Shown piece by piece: positions 1 to 7,001 of a stretch of DNA of 7,965 bases. The stretch is from assembly GCA_013329865.1 (NCBI GenBank), contig DUJJ01000098.1:3083-11047 (forward strand), read 5' to 3'. Positions within the stretch are counted from its first letter, which is position 1. Each line of letters opens with the position of its first letter. The position numbers were made by a program, and so were the translations under genes. Below the pieces are notes generated by a model, which was not told where the DNA came from, made no database searches, and worked only from the letters and a program-made list of their open reading frames with translations. This DNA is from Candidatus Poseidoniaceae archaeon (GTDB lineage Archaea; Thermoplasmatota; Poseidoniia; Poseidoniales; Poseidoniaceae).

Positions 1-924
1 GTTCCTGCAGTTCAAGAAGCGGTTGAGAAAGAGGCTGGTAAATCACCATACAAAGGCATTAATCCTGATGAAGCTGTAGCAATGGGTGCTGCTTTACAAG
101 CAGGAATCATCGCTGGTGATGAAGGTGTTTCAGATGTGTTATTACTCGACGTTACCCCGCTGACTCTAGGTATCGAAACCCTTGGCGGTGTTATGACAAC
201 GATGATTGAGCGAAACACAACTATACCTGCCCGCCGCTCAGAAATCTACTCGACTGCTTCTGATAATCAGCCAGCGGTAACAATTCACGTGTTGCAAGGT
301 GAACGAGAGTTTGCCAAAGATAACGTGACGCTGGGGGACTTCACCCTGATGGGGATACCGGCAGCACCAAGAGGTGTGCCACAAATTGAAGTCACGTTTG
401 ATATTGATGCCAATGGCATAGTTAATGTTAGCGCTAAAGACATGGGAACGGGTAAAGAGCAGTCGGTAAAAATAGAATCGCAAACCTCGCTTTCGGAAGA
501 CGAAATTCAAGCAAAGATTGCTGAGGCAGAAAATTTTGCTGAAGAAGATAAACAGAGAAAGGCAAAGGTTGAGCTAAGGAATATGGCAGACCAAGTTCTC
601 TATCAAACCAGAAGAACCTTGGATGAATCGGCAGATAAGCTGGATGATGATGATACAGAACCAGTCAAAGAAAGATTAGATGAATTGGAAAAACTCGTTC
701 AAGATGATGACGGTAAGCCATTAGAAATTGATGATATTGATGATGCGGCTATACAGGCAAAGGTCAAAGAGATTGAAGAGGCGATGCATGGCGTATCAGC
801 AAAGTTGTATGAAGCCGCTGCTGCAGAAATGGCCGAGCAAGAGGGTTCCAGCGAAGACGGCGATATCAGTGTCGATGGTGATGACGTTGTTGATGCCGAC
901 TTCGAAGTTGTCGACGAAGACTGA
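1..924 (+). CDS. dnaK: Chaperone DnaK (Hsp70), C-terminal part, 5' end outside window
   Basis: This is the C-terminal 307 residues of the ATP-dependent cytosolic chaperone Hsp70, which binds exposed hydrophobic peptides and works with DnaJ and GrpE. The frame is open from base 1, so the N-terminal half of the ATPase domain lies upstream; a normal DnaK is about 600-640 aa. Visible residues 1-45 are the end of the nucleotide-binding domain ([11 protein letters not shown] motif). Residues 46-60 carry the interdomain linker and first beta strand ([15 protein letters not shown]). Residues 60-160 are the substrate-binding beta-sandwich ([27 protein letters not shown]). Residues 160-275 are the helical lid, and the end is an acidic tail closing in [13 protein letters not shown]. 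That tail matches the bacterial DnaK ending, and the protein is bacterial-type throughout. Archaeal dnaK genes are generally considered to come from bacteria. It is followed after 35 bp by the thermosome gene on the same strand, so the two may be co-expressed. Identification is secure; the missing part cannot be judged. Confidence 0.97.
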   Translation, partial: VPAVQEAVEKEAGKSPYKGINPDEAVAMGAALQAGIIAGDEGVSDVLLLDVTPLTLGIETLGGVMTTMIERNTTIPARRSEIYSTASDNQPAVTIHVLQGEREFAKDNVTLGDFTLMGIPAAPRGVPQIEVTFDIDANGIVNVSAKDMGTGKEQSVKIESQTSLSEDEIQAKIAEAENFAEEDKQRKAKVELRNMADQVLYQTRRTLDESADKLDDDDTEPVKERLDELEKLVQDDDGKPLEIDDIDDAAIQAKVKEIEEAMHGVSAKLYEAAAAEMAEQEGSSEDGDISVDGDDVVDADFEVVDED

Positions 925-929
925 GACGC

Positions 930-939
930 GCTTATTTCC
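930..939 (+). promoter_or_regulatory. Weak TATA-like element ahead of the thermosome gene
   Basis: The 35-bp gap between the dnaK stop and the thermosome ATG contains GCTTATTTCC. Its A/T core (TTATTT, 932-937) lies 23-28 bases before the ATG. This is the distance expected for an archaeal TATA box driving a leaderless or near-leaderless transcript, and no good Shine-Dalgarno precedes the ATG. The match to TATA consensus is poor, so readthrough from dnaK is an equally good explanation. Confidence 0.25.
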
Positions 940-959
940 TAGTTGGTAGTGGGTACAAC

Positions 960-2537
960 ATGAGCGAGGCTCCAATCCTCAAAGACACTACTCGATCAAG
1001 TGGTCGCGAGGCTTTGCAAAAGAACATCCAAGCTGCAATGGCGTTGGCAGCAGCAATAAGATCGACTCTTGGACCAAAGGGCCTAGATAAATTACTGATT
1101 GACGATGAGGGTCGTACGCTGGTTACCAACGACGGTGTTACCGTGCTGGAGACCGCTAAGGTCGAGCACCCAGTTGCCAAGATGATGATTAATGCCTCGT
1201 CAACGCAAGACAGAATAGCCAAGGATGGAACTACCAGTACGGTAATACTTGCTGGTGAAATGCTCCAAAATGCTTGGCAGTTAATTCTTCAAGGAATTCA
1301 TCCATCAACAGTTGCTCGAGGTTATCGCAAATCTGAGCAGTATATACTGCAATGTATCTCAGAGATTATATTTGAGTCAAATGAAAATATCAAGTATTCC
1401 GTTGTCAAAACCGCACTGGCTGGCAAAGGCCACAGTTCTATGCAGGATACTATTGCTAGAGTTTCCCTCGACGCTGTGCAGATGGTTGCCGAACAGGATT
1501 CAACCGTTGATGTTTCAAAGATCAAGTTGATTTCACAAACCGGTGGTAAGGTAGAGGATTCAAAGGCATTCAGAGGTCTGATGATACCGAAGAAAAGGAT
1601 TTCTAGCAACATGATGAAAGCAGTAAACGATGGTAAAATTGTGTTGATTGATGGGGGATTAGAAAAAAGCAATGTTGCTACCGACCTCAAACTGAATGTA
1701 ACCACCGTTGGGGTCCTCGAATCGTTCAGACAAGAGGAGCAAAACATGCTAAAGAGACAGGTTGATAAGTTAGTCAAACATAATGTCACAGTTCTCGCTT
1801 GTCGTGAGAGTATTGATGATGATATCAAAAATTACCTTGCTGAAAATGGTATTCAAGCTTTCAGAAGAGTTGCTCGCAGCGACCTGAATATGCTGGCTCG
1901 AATATGTAGCACTAATCTGATAAACTCGATTGATGGATTAACTACTAACGATTTAGGTTCATTCACATCAAGTAAAAATACCACAATAGATGGTAAAGAC
2001 TTCTGGATTGTTAAAGGGGATGGTAACGCTGCAACTATTATTGCTAAGGCGAGTACTGCAGATTTCGTTAATGAAGTTGAACGATGTTTTGATGATTCAA
2101 TAGGAGTAAGTGTTCAGTTAGTTGAGGATGGTTTTGTAGTGTGTGGGGGAGGTGCCTCATATGTCGCTCTTGCGCGTCGGTTGAGGCGTTACGCTGAAAC
2201 TATTCCTGGTCGCGAACAACTGGCTGTGGAAGCATATGCTGACGCAATCGAGGTAATTGTCAGAGTGCTTGCTGAAAATGCAGGAATCGACCCGATTACT
2301 ACACTACTGGATGTTGTTGCTAAGCAGACCAATCTCGAGTCAGATTATATCGGCATTAATCTCTCAACCGGTGAACCTAGTGACATGGTCGAATTGGGCG
2401 TTCTTGAACCACAAGGGATTGTAAAACAAGCGATTATCGGTGCGACTGAAGTGGCGATTTCAGTGCTAAGAATTGATGATGTGTTGTGGGCAAAGCAAGA
2501 AATGCAGATGCCAGACATGCCAGAAGATGAAATGTAA
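960..2537 (+). CDS. Thermosome subunit (group II chaperonin), divergent
   Basis: Encodes a 525-aa subunit of the archaeal group II chaperonin, the double-ring cytosolic ATP-dependent folding machine related to eukaryotic CCT. The equatorial domain is split between residues 1-145 and about 395-525, with LGPKGLDKLL at 37-46, NDGVTVL at 57-63, the phosphate-binding DGTTST at 89-94, GGGAS at 396-400, GREQLAVEA at 417-425 and LRIDDVLWA at 503-511. Asp89 and Asp379 (in VERCFDDSI) are at the usual Mg/ATP positions. Residues 190-345 are the apical domain, with the helical-protrusion region (QEEQNMLKRQVDKL) at about 258-271. Oddities: the usual GDGTT reads KDGTT (Lys88). The usual His-Pro-x-Met-Pro after the first apical strands is replaced by SSNMMK. 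The intermediate-domain Arg-Gly-Gly stretch reads AKAS (362-365). The C-terminus is short and lacks a Gly/Met-rich repeat. ATG 960 is chosen because the homologous N-terminus (SGREALQKNI) follows within about 15 residues. It could be one of several paralogous subunits. Confidence 0.95.
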   Translation: MSEAPILKDTTRSSGREALQKNIQAAMALAAAIRSTLGPKGLDKLLIDDEGRTLVTNDGVTVLETAKVEHPVAKMMINASSTQDRIAKDGTTSTVILAGEMLQNAWQLILQGIHPSTVARGYRKSEQYILQCISEIIFESNENIKYSVVKTALAGKGHSSMQDTIARVSLDAVQMVAEQDSTVDVSKIKLISQTGGKVEDSKAFRGLMIPKKRISSNMMKAVNDGKIVLIDGGLEKSNVATDLKLNVTTVGVLESFRQEEQNMLKRQVDKLVKHNVTVLACRESIDDDIKNYLAENGIQAFRRVARSDLNMLARICSTNLINSIDGLTTNDLGSFTSSKNTTIDGKDFWIVKGDGNAATIIAKASTADFVNEVERCFDDSIGVSVQLVEDGFVVCGGGASYVALARRLRRYAETIPGREQLAVEAYADAIEVIVRVLAENAGIDPITTLLDVVAKQTNLESDYIGINLSTGEPSDMVELGVLEPQGIVKQAIIGATEVAISVLRIDDVLWAKQEMQMPDMPEDEM

Positions 2538-2604
2538 TGAAACGCAGATGAAAGGCAGCATTATTAGACAGATATTCAAATACTCGAAAAAAACCCGAAA
2601 TTCG
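2538..2604 (+). promoter_or_regulatory. Short spacer before HMG-CoA synthase, possible TATA-like element
   Basis: A 67-bp gap separates the thermosome stop from the preferred HMG-CoA synthase start. It has no Shine-Dalgarno before ATG 2605. An A/T-rich stretch, ATATTCAAATACT (2572-2584), is centred about 27 bases before that ATG, where an archaeal TATA box for a leaderless transcript would sit. The reading frame of the next gene stays open through this gap, so the spacer could instead be coding if a start at 2548 is used. Confidence 0.25.
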
Positions 2605-4176
2605 ATGGGCTCTAACGATTCGGTATGCGTCGGCATAGATGATGTAGCGATTCATTTTCCAAGATTATACATGGATATGAAGGATTTCGCCGACCTTCGC
2701 GGCGAGGATTATGGTAAATTAAACAAGGGTCTTGGCCTGAAAGCAATGTCGATACCTGACGTGCATGAAGATACTGCAACCATGGGCGCAAATGCAGTAA
2801 TGAAGCTGATAGATCGCAATGGTCTGAATCCAAGGAACATAGGTCGGATGTACCTTGGGACTGAATCCGCCCTTGATGGTGCTAAGCCAACTGCGACATA
2901 CATCGTCGATATGCTTACTCAAAGGTATTCAGAGCGGTATGGGGCCGACTGTTTCCGTAACTGTGATGTTGTTGACATGACTTTTGCCTGTATCGGGGCG
3001 GTCGATGCGATGCACAACACACTGGACTGGGCTGCTCGGTCGACCGATGAAGATGAACGCATTGGTATTGTTATCTTCTCAGATAACGCCAAGTATGCGC
3101 TAGAATCTGCTGGAGAATATACCCAAGGTGCTGGCGGCGGCGCTATATTAATCCGCAGAAACCCTCGATTGCTGGAGATACCTGACATCATTGGAGTTTC
3201 AACAACTCCGGTTCATGACTTCTTTAAGCCACGACGCGAGGTATCTGTCAAATCAATTATCGCAAATGTGATGACTCTTGCCCAAGAGGCTGGCCAATCA
3301 ATTAAGAAAGGTATAGTTGAGCGAATGATTCGTCATTTGCCCGCCTCAACAGTAAGAAAGTTGGGGATTTTTGCTCACGGCGAAGAAAAGGTAAGTGTTC
3401 ATCGTGATGAGCCGGTATTCGATGGACAGTTCTCCAACCGTTGCTACCAACAAGCAGTTCGTCAAGCGTTCCATAATTTCGTTCAAAAAGCAGAACGCTC
3501 GGGCAGATACAGTCACGAAGATGATGCTCGCTTTACCGAGCAGTGGAGCCGTATAATCATGCACCTACCATATGCTTACCAAGCCAAGCGAATGTTTCCT
3601 GATGTTTTTCGACACGACCGAGAAGATACCGAAATGTGGCATGAGGTAGCTAAGCAACTTGGACCAGCACCAGAACCTCATAACTCAGATGACCCAGTGA
3701 TAATCGAGATATGGGAAAAAGCGATGGATGGCTACCGAAGAGCGATTTCCAAAACCCCACAGTATCTTGAGTTCCACGCTAGTCGTATCGAAAAAGGTCA
3801 GCGGGCTAGTAGTTTGATCGGTAATCAATACACTGGCTCGATTTTCCTAGCACTCATGTCCACATTTGAGTCAGACCTAGAAGAAAATGTCAACCTAGAC
3901 AACAAGTTGTTCGGACTATGTGGTTATGGTTCTGGCGCTAAGGCCAAAGTGTTTGAGGGCAAGGTATCGCCAAAATGGCGAGAGGTGGTCTCGCGCTGGA
4001 GTTTATTCGAGCGTTTAGCGGGCAGAGTTGCCATTGACCATATCACTTATGAGAATCTTCACAAAGGTCTCCAAAGTGGTAGTGTTGTCGAACCTGAAGG
4101 CGAGTTTGCCCTAGTCGAAATAGGCGAATCTGGTGTTCAAGAAGGAGCGAGAAGATACAAATGGATTGACGCTTAA
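2605..4176 (+). CDS. mvaS: Hydroxymethylglutaryl-CoA synthase, MvaS type with two insertions
   Basis: Condenses acetyl-CoA with acetoacetyl-CoA to give HMG-CoA, the committed carbon skeleton of the mevalonate pathway that supplies archaeal isoprenoid lipids. The 523-aa protein has the thiolase-fold plan. GIDDVAIHFPRLYMDM (10-25) opens the N-terminal domain. Catalytic Glu87 lies in GTESALD, nucleophilic Cys129 in DMTFACIGAVDA, and GGE-like SAGEYTQGAGG is at 168-178. Catalytic His320 lies in IIMHLPYAY, NQYTGSIFLALMS is at 407-419 and GYGSGAKAKVF at 440-450. Order and motifs follow the bacterial/eukaryotic MvaS family rather than the roughly 350-aa form common in archaea. It is longer than bacterial MvaS (about 390 aa), with extra segments at about 211-266 and 335-380, both charged and predicted soluble. 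Start 2605 is chosen because homology begins within ten residues of it; an in-frame ATG at 2548 would add a basic 19-residue leader without family support. The stop overlaps the convergent dehydrogenase gene. Confidence 0.93.
   Translation: MGSNDSVCVGIDDVAIHFPRLYMDMKDFADLRGEDYGKLNKGLGLKAMSIPDVHEDTATMGANAVMKLIDRNGLNPRNIGRMYLGTESALDGAKPTATYIVDMLTQRYSERYGADCFRNCDVVDMTFACIGAVDAMHNTLDWAARSTDEDERIGIVIFSDNAKYALESAGEYTQGAGGGAILIRRNPRLLEIPDIIGVSTTPVHDFFKPRREVSVKSIIANVMTLAQEAGQSIKKGIVERMIRHLPASTVRKLGIFAHGEEKVSVHRDEPVFDGQFSNRCYQQAVRQAFHNFVQKAERSGRYSHEDDARFTEQWSRIIMHLPYAYQAKRMFPDVFRHDREDTEMWHEVAKQLGPAPEPHNSDDPVIIEIWEKAMDGYRRAISKTPQYLEFHASRIEKGQRASSLIGNQYTGSIFLALMSTFESDLEENVNLDNKLFGLCGYGSGAKAKVFEGKVSPKWREVVSRWSLFERLAGRVAIDHITYENLHKGLQSGSVVEPEGEFALVEIGESGVQEGARRYKWIDA
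4173..4176. other. Overlapping convergent stop codons (TTAA)
   Basis: The palindrome TTAA serves both strands: bases 4174-4176 are the TAA stop of HMG-CoA synthase on the plus strand, and bases 4173-4175 read as TAA for the dehydrogenase on the minus strand. There is therefore no space for a terminator between the genes, and each 3' untranslated region must be antisense to its neighbour. Confidence 0.95.
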
Positions 4177-5225
4177 AAATCGACTACTACTTTACCGCAG
4201 TCTCCACCCATAGCGAGTTCAAAACCAAATTTGCAATCGTTGAAAGAAACTCGATGAGTAACAACGGTTTCAATGTCAATTTTATCTTGGCTAATCAGTT
4301 CGTGCATCGTCTCCCAAGTAGACCACATCTTACGACCGTTAATGCCTTTAAGATGCAAATACCGGAATACTATATCATTCATCGGAACCTCGGTTTTTGT
4401 AGTTCCATATACTGATAAAACATTGACATAGCCGCCCATTCTAGTTGAGTAAATAGTATTAGAAAGTGCGCTTGGGGATCCTGAAAACTCACAGCTATTA
4501 TCAACTCCTTGGCCATTGGTATGGGCTAGTATTGAAGCAACAATATCATCATCTTTGCCAAGCACGACATCGGCACCGAGTTTGGTTGCGAGTTGCATCC
4601 TAGTTTGGTTATCCCAATCTATGGCAATCACCTTTCTAGCGCCCATCGCCTTAGCTACATTAACGGCAAACAACCCAATCGGACCAAGCCCGTGAATCGC
4701 AACTGTTGCATCCTTTACTGGGCCTCCCGTTAAAGTGTGAATGGCATTACCAAGCGGGTCTTGAACAGACGCTAAATCCATGGTTAGATTGTCTGGAAAG
4801 TGCCGGGCATTAACTGCTGGTACGGTGAAATATGGCGCAAATGCACCATTACTATGAACCCCAAAAATCTGACCTTCCTCACATATGTGTGCATTCCCTT
4901 CACGACATCGGTCACAATCCCAGCAAGCGAGGTGACATTCAACCGCTATTTTATCGCCAATTTTATGCGTAGTTACCTCACTACCAATTGCCATTACTAC
5001 TCCGCAGGTTTCGTGCCCTGTTGTGGTATTAATTGGAACATTTTCTGCCGCCCATTCATCCCATTTCCAAATGTGTAAATCGGTGCCACAGATGGAGGTT
5101 GAGTGAGTCTTGACTAATACTTCGTCTGGCTTTACTTGCGGAACTGACGTTTCCACAAACTCGAATCCTCCTGGCCGCGATGCGACTTTTTTCCAAGCCA
5201 TCATGGTTTTTGGTATAGCCGTCAT
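4173..5225 (-). CDS. tdh: Zinc-dependent L-threonine 3-dehydrogenase-like alcohol dehydrogenase
   Basis: A 350-aa medium-chain dehydrogenase, probably oxidising L-threonine with NAD+ to 2-amino-3-ketobutyrate. The GroES-like N-terminal domain carries catalytic-zinc ligands Cys46 (TSICGTDLH), His71 and Glu72 (GHETCG). The structural zinc site is four cysteines at 101, 104, 107 and 115. The WKWDEWAAENVP stretch (53-64) is close to the YNWDEWSQ-type signature of threonine dehydrogenases, and His98 in VECHLAC corresponds to the histidine placed there in E. coli Tdh. The Rossmann domain has HGLGPIG (178-184) and Asp203 at the end of the second strand, which favours NAD over NADP. DPLGNAIHT (156-164) and the GKVVVDF ending are also family-typical. 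No gene for the next enzyme (2-amino-3-ketobutyrate CoA ligase) is in view, so another polyol or alcohol substrate cannot be excluded. Met8 or Met9 are alternative starts that would remove a short N-terminal extension. No Shine-Dalgarno is visible. Confidence 0.88.
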   Translation of the reverse strand: MTAIPKTMMAWKKVASRPGGFEFVETSVPQVKPDEVLVKTHSTSICGTDLHIWKWDEWAAENVPINTTTGHETCGVVMAIGSEVTTHKIGDKIAVECHLACWDCDRCREGNAHICEEGQIFGVHSNGAFAPYFTVPAVNARHFPDNLTMDLASVQDPLGNAIHTLTGGPVKDATVAIHGLGPIGLFAVNVAKAMGARKVIAIDWDNQTRMQLATKLGADVVLGKDDDIVASILAHTNGQGVDNSCEFSGSPSALSNTIYSTRMGGYVNVLSVYGTTKTEVPMNDIVFRYLHLKGINGRKMWSTWETMHELISQDKIDIETVVTHRVSFNDCKFGFELAMGGDCGKVVVDF

Positions 5226-5257
5226 GTGCGTCAGTTTACCGGCATAGTAGACACCTA

Positions 5258-5275
5258 TTGATAATTCGCTATCAA
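5258..5275. repeat. Inverted repeat TTGATA-N6-TATCAA
   Basis: A perfect 6-bp inverted repeat with a 6-bp spacer (TTGATA at 5258-5263, TATCAA at 5270-5275). The right arm is part of the TATCAAAGT direct repeat. The dyad covers the minus-strand TATA-like candidate and sits just before the plus-strand TATA box. Size and position would suit a dimeric regulator's operator, but short A/T-rich dyads occur by chance. Confidence 0.45.
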
Positions 5276-5299
5276 AGTATAAAAATAATTTATCAAAGT
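5270..5299. repeat. Direct repeat TATCAAAGT, two copies 21 bp apart
   Basis: The exact 9-mer TATCAAAGT occurs at 5270-5278 and again at 5291-5299. The start-to-start distance of 21 bp is two turns of B-DNA, so both copies face the same side of the helix. They bracket the TATAAAAA box at 5278-5285. This is seen directly; a regulatory role is inferred. Confidence 0.5.
5278..5285 (+). promoter_or_regulatory. TATA box candidate, plus strand (TATAAAAA)
   Basis: TATAAAAA preceded by CAAAG (5273-5277), a purine-rich stretch where the archaeal TFB-recognition element would lie. It is the best TATA-like sequence in the window. Transcription would start near 5303-5310, giving pyrG a leader of about 50 bases that includes the run AAGGGGG. 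It overlaps the first TATCAAAGT copy by one base. Confidence 0.5.
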
Positions 5300-5312
5300 C
5301 TCAATTTTTCGG

Positions 5313-5320
5313 ATATATTG
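5313..5320 (+). promoter_or_regulatory. Second TATA-like element, plus strand (ATATATTG)
   Basis: ATATATTG lies 38-45 bases before the pyrG ATG and would place a start site near 5338-5345, leaving a leader of under 20 bases. It is an alternative to the upstream TATAAAAA box. The sequence alone cannot choose between them. Confidence 0.3.
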
Positions 5321-5357
5321 ATTAAGGGGGCATAGGTGGTAAAAATCCCGTTGGTGT

Positions 5358-7001
5358 ATGATGAAATACGTAATTGTCAGCGGCGGGGTCCTGTCAGGAC
5401 TAGGAAAAGGCGTCACTGCAAGTAGTATCGGAGTACTACTCAAGAGTGCCGGGTTGCGTACGACCTCAATCAAAATAGACCCATACCTAAACAGCGACGC
5501 AGGAACGATGTCGCCCTTCGAACATGGTGAAGTATTCGTCTTAGATGATGGTGGTGAAGTAGACCTAGATTTAGGTAATTACGAGCGTTTCTTAGATTTG
5601 AATTTAGGTAGAGATAATAATCTCACCACCGGAAAAATCTATTCGAAAGTGATTGAAGCAGAGCGAAGGGGTGATTATCTGGGCAAGACTGTCCAGGTAA
5701 TACCGCACATCACTGATGAAATTCAAAATTGGATTGAGCGTGTTGCTCACGTACCGGCTGATGGCGAGGCTGATTCGCCTGACGCTTGTATCATCGAACT
5801 GGGTGGGACTGTTGGTGACATCGAATCATCACCGTATGTTGAAGCATTAAGACAGTTTCAGTTTAGGGTCGGGAGAGAAAATGTCACCTTTGTTCACGTC
5901 TCGTTGGTTCCGGTTATGGGACCGGTAGGTGAACAGAAAACCAAGCCTACCCAGCATTCGGTCAAGGAGCTGCGAGGATTAGGTATAACTCCTGATATCC
6001 TAGTTTGTCGCTCTACTGAGCCAATGACTGATGAGACCAAAGAAAAGCTCGCGGCATTCTGCCACGTCTCGCCCGATGCTGTAATGTCGACGCACGACGT
6101 TCCGAACATCTATCACGTGCCACTAATGTTAGAAAAGCAGGGGCTTTGTAAAATTCTTGGAATCGACTGTAATACTACTGGCATGCTAGATCAGTGGCGC
6201 GATATGGCTCACGATTTGGACAAACTGACAGAAAGTGTATCAATCGCCATGGTTGGGAAATATACGGACTTATCAGATGCGTATCTATCTGTCATCAAGA
6301 GTCTACAACATGCTGCCATGAAAGTAAGGCGAAAGTTGTCAATAAATTGGATTGAAGCAAGTCACTTGGAAGCCCATTGGAAAACCAAGAATAGCCAAGA
6401 ATATAATGCTGCATGGCAAGATTTGGAAGCGTCTAACGGTGTTCTGGTGCCCGGAGGGTTTGGGGACCGTGGGGTAGAAGGCAAGATTAATGCTGCCAAA
6501 TATGCTAGAGAAAATAATGTTCCATATCTTGGTATATGTCTTGGTTTACAAGTTGCAACAATTGAGTTCTGCCGAAATGTTTTGGGTATGAAGGGGGCCA
6601 ACTCAACGGAATTCGATGAAAATGTTGAGTATCCGGCAATCATATTCATGCCTGAGATATCAAAAACTCACCTAGGCGGCACAATGCGATTAGGTAGTAG
6701 ACCAACTATTTGGCAAATTGATGATTGCAAAATCAAAAGACTATACGGCACAGATAAATCAGTTGATGAGCGACATCGGCATAGATATGAAGTCAATCCC
6801 GATATTATTGATGATATCGAACAAGCCGGGCTCAAATTTGTCGGTAAGGATGGAACCGGACAACGCTGTGAAATTTTTGAGTTAGACGATCACCCTTACT
6901 ACGTCGGTGTTCAGTATCACCCCGAATTCAAGTCAAGACCCGGGCGTCCAAGTCCTCCGTTCCTCGGATTATTGATGGCTGCTTCTGGTTTGGAATTATG
7001 A
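5358..7001 (+). CDS. pyrG: CTP synthase (glutamine-hydrolysing), eukaryote-like
   Basis: Makes CTP from UTP using ATP and ammonia from glutamine, the last step of de novo pyrimidine nucleotide synthesis. The 547-aa length equals the family norm (E. coli about 545). The N-terminal amidoligase domain (about 1-270) has the P-loop-like [12 protein letters not shown] (8-19), KIDPYLN (39-45), [10 protein letters not shown] (69-78), Glu147 in [12 protein letters not shown], and [12 protein letters not shown] (191-202). The class I glutamine amidotransferase domain (about 295-545) has VPGGFGDRG (364-372), nucleophile Cys394 in GICLGLQ, and the His521/Glu523 pair in YHPEF. All catalytic residues are present. 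The sequence follows eukaryotic CTP synthases: [19 protein letters not shown], a spacer (about 131-141) before the IELGG strand, the short [16 protein letters not shown] loop, and [10 protein letters not shown] near the end. A stop at 5340-5342 fixes the start at ATG 5358 or the adjacent ATG 5361; the second gives the more usual single Met. The gene ends directly against the next convergent gene. Confidence 0.97.
   Translation: MMKYVIVSGGVLSGLGKGVTASSIGVLLKSAGLRTTSIKIDPYLNSDAGTMSPFEHGEVFVLDDGGEVDLDLGNYERFLDLNLGRDNNLTTGKIYSKVIEAERRGDYLGKTVQVIPHITDEIQNWIERVAHVPADGEADSPDACIIELGGTVGDIESSPYVEALRQFQFRVGRENVTFVHVSLVPVMGPVGEQKTKPTQHSVKELRGLGITPDILVCRSTEPMTDETKEKLAAFCHVSPDAVMSTHDVPNIYHVPLMLEKQGLCKILGIDCNTTGMLDQWRDMAHDLDKLTESVSIAMVGKYTDLSDAYLSVIKSLQHAAMKVRRKLSINWIEASHLEAHWKTKNSQEYNAAWQDLEASNGVLVPGGFGDRGVEGKINAAKYARENNVPYLGICLGLQVATIEFCRNVLGMKGANSTEFDENVEYPAIIFMPEISKTHLGGTMRLGSRPTIWQIDDCKIKRLYGTDKSVDERHRHRYEVNPDIIDDIEQAGLKFVGKDGTGQRCEIFELDDHPYYVGVQYHPEFKSRPGRPSPPFLGLLMAASGLEL

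Larger units (their letters stand above)
5226..5357. promoter_or_regulatory. Divergent promoter region between tdh-like gene and pyrG
   Basis: This 132-bp stretch is the only real intergenic region in the window and must hold the promoters of both divergent genes. It is clearly more A/T-rich than the flanking coding DNA in its middle (5256-5325). It contains two plus-strand TATA-like boxes, a repeated TATCAAAGT element and a TTGATA/TATCAA inverted repeat, each listed separately. For the minus-strand gene, ATTATCAATA (complement of 5256-5265) is the best TATA-like candidate, about 30-40 bases from the ATG. I see no RNA gene or small ORF here, and an in-frame stop at 5340-5342 closes the pyrG frame upstream. 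Confidence 0.7.

Noticed and set aside
640..660. GAT/GATG micro-repeat in the dnaK lid region
   Set aside because: It encodes a short run of aspartates in the normally acidic, poorly conserved helical lid. This is ordinary low complexity, not a repeat element.
1322..1828. A 168-residue open frame on the minus strand inside the thermosome gene
   Set aside because: It lies entirely opposite a well-conserved chaperonin sequence, is Ser/Thr/Leu-rich without recognisable motifs, and has no promoter or start signal. It is a shadow of the real gene.
2473..2604. Longer N-terminus for HMG-CoA synthase starting inside the thermosome gene
   Set aside because: The extra residues are a Cys/Lys/Met-rich stretch produced by reading the thermosome 3' end in another frame and have no family match. 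Homology begins right after ATG 2605. The shorter extension from ATG 2548 is possible but unsupported.
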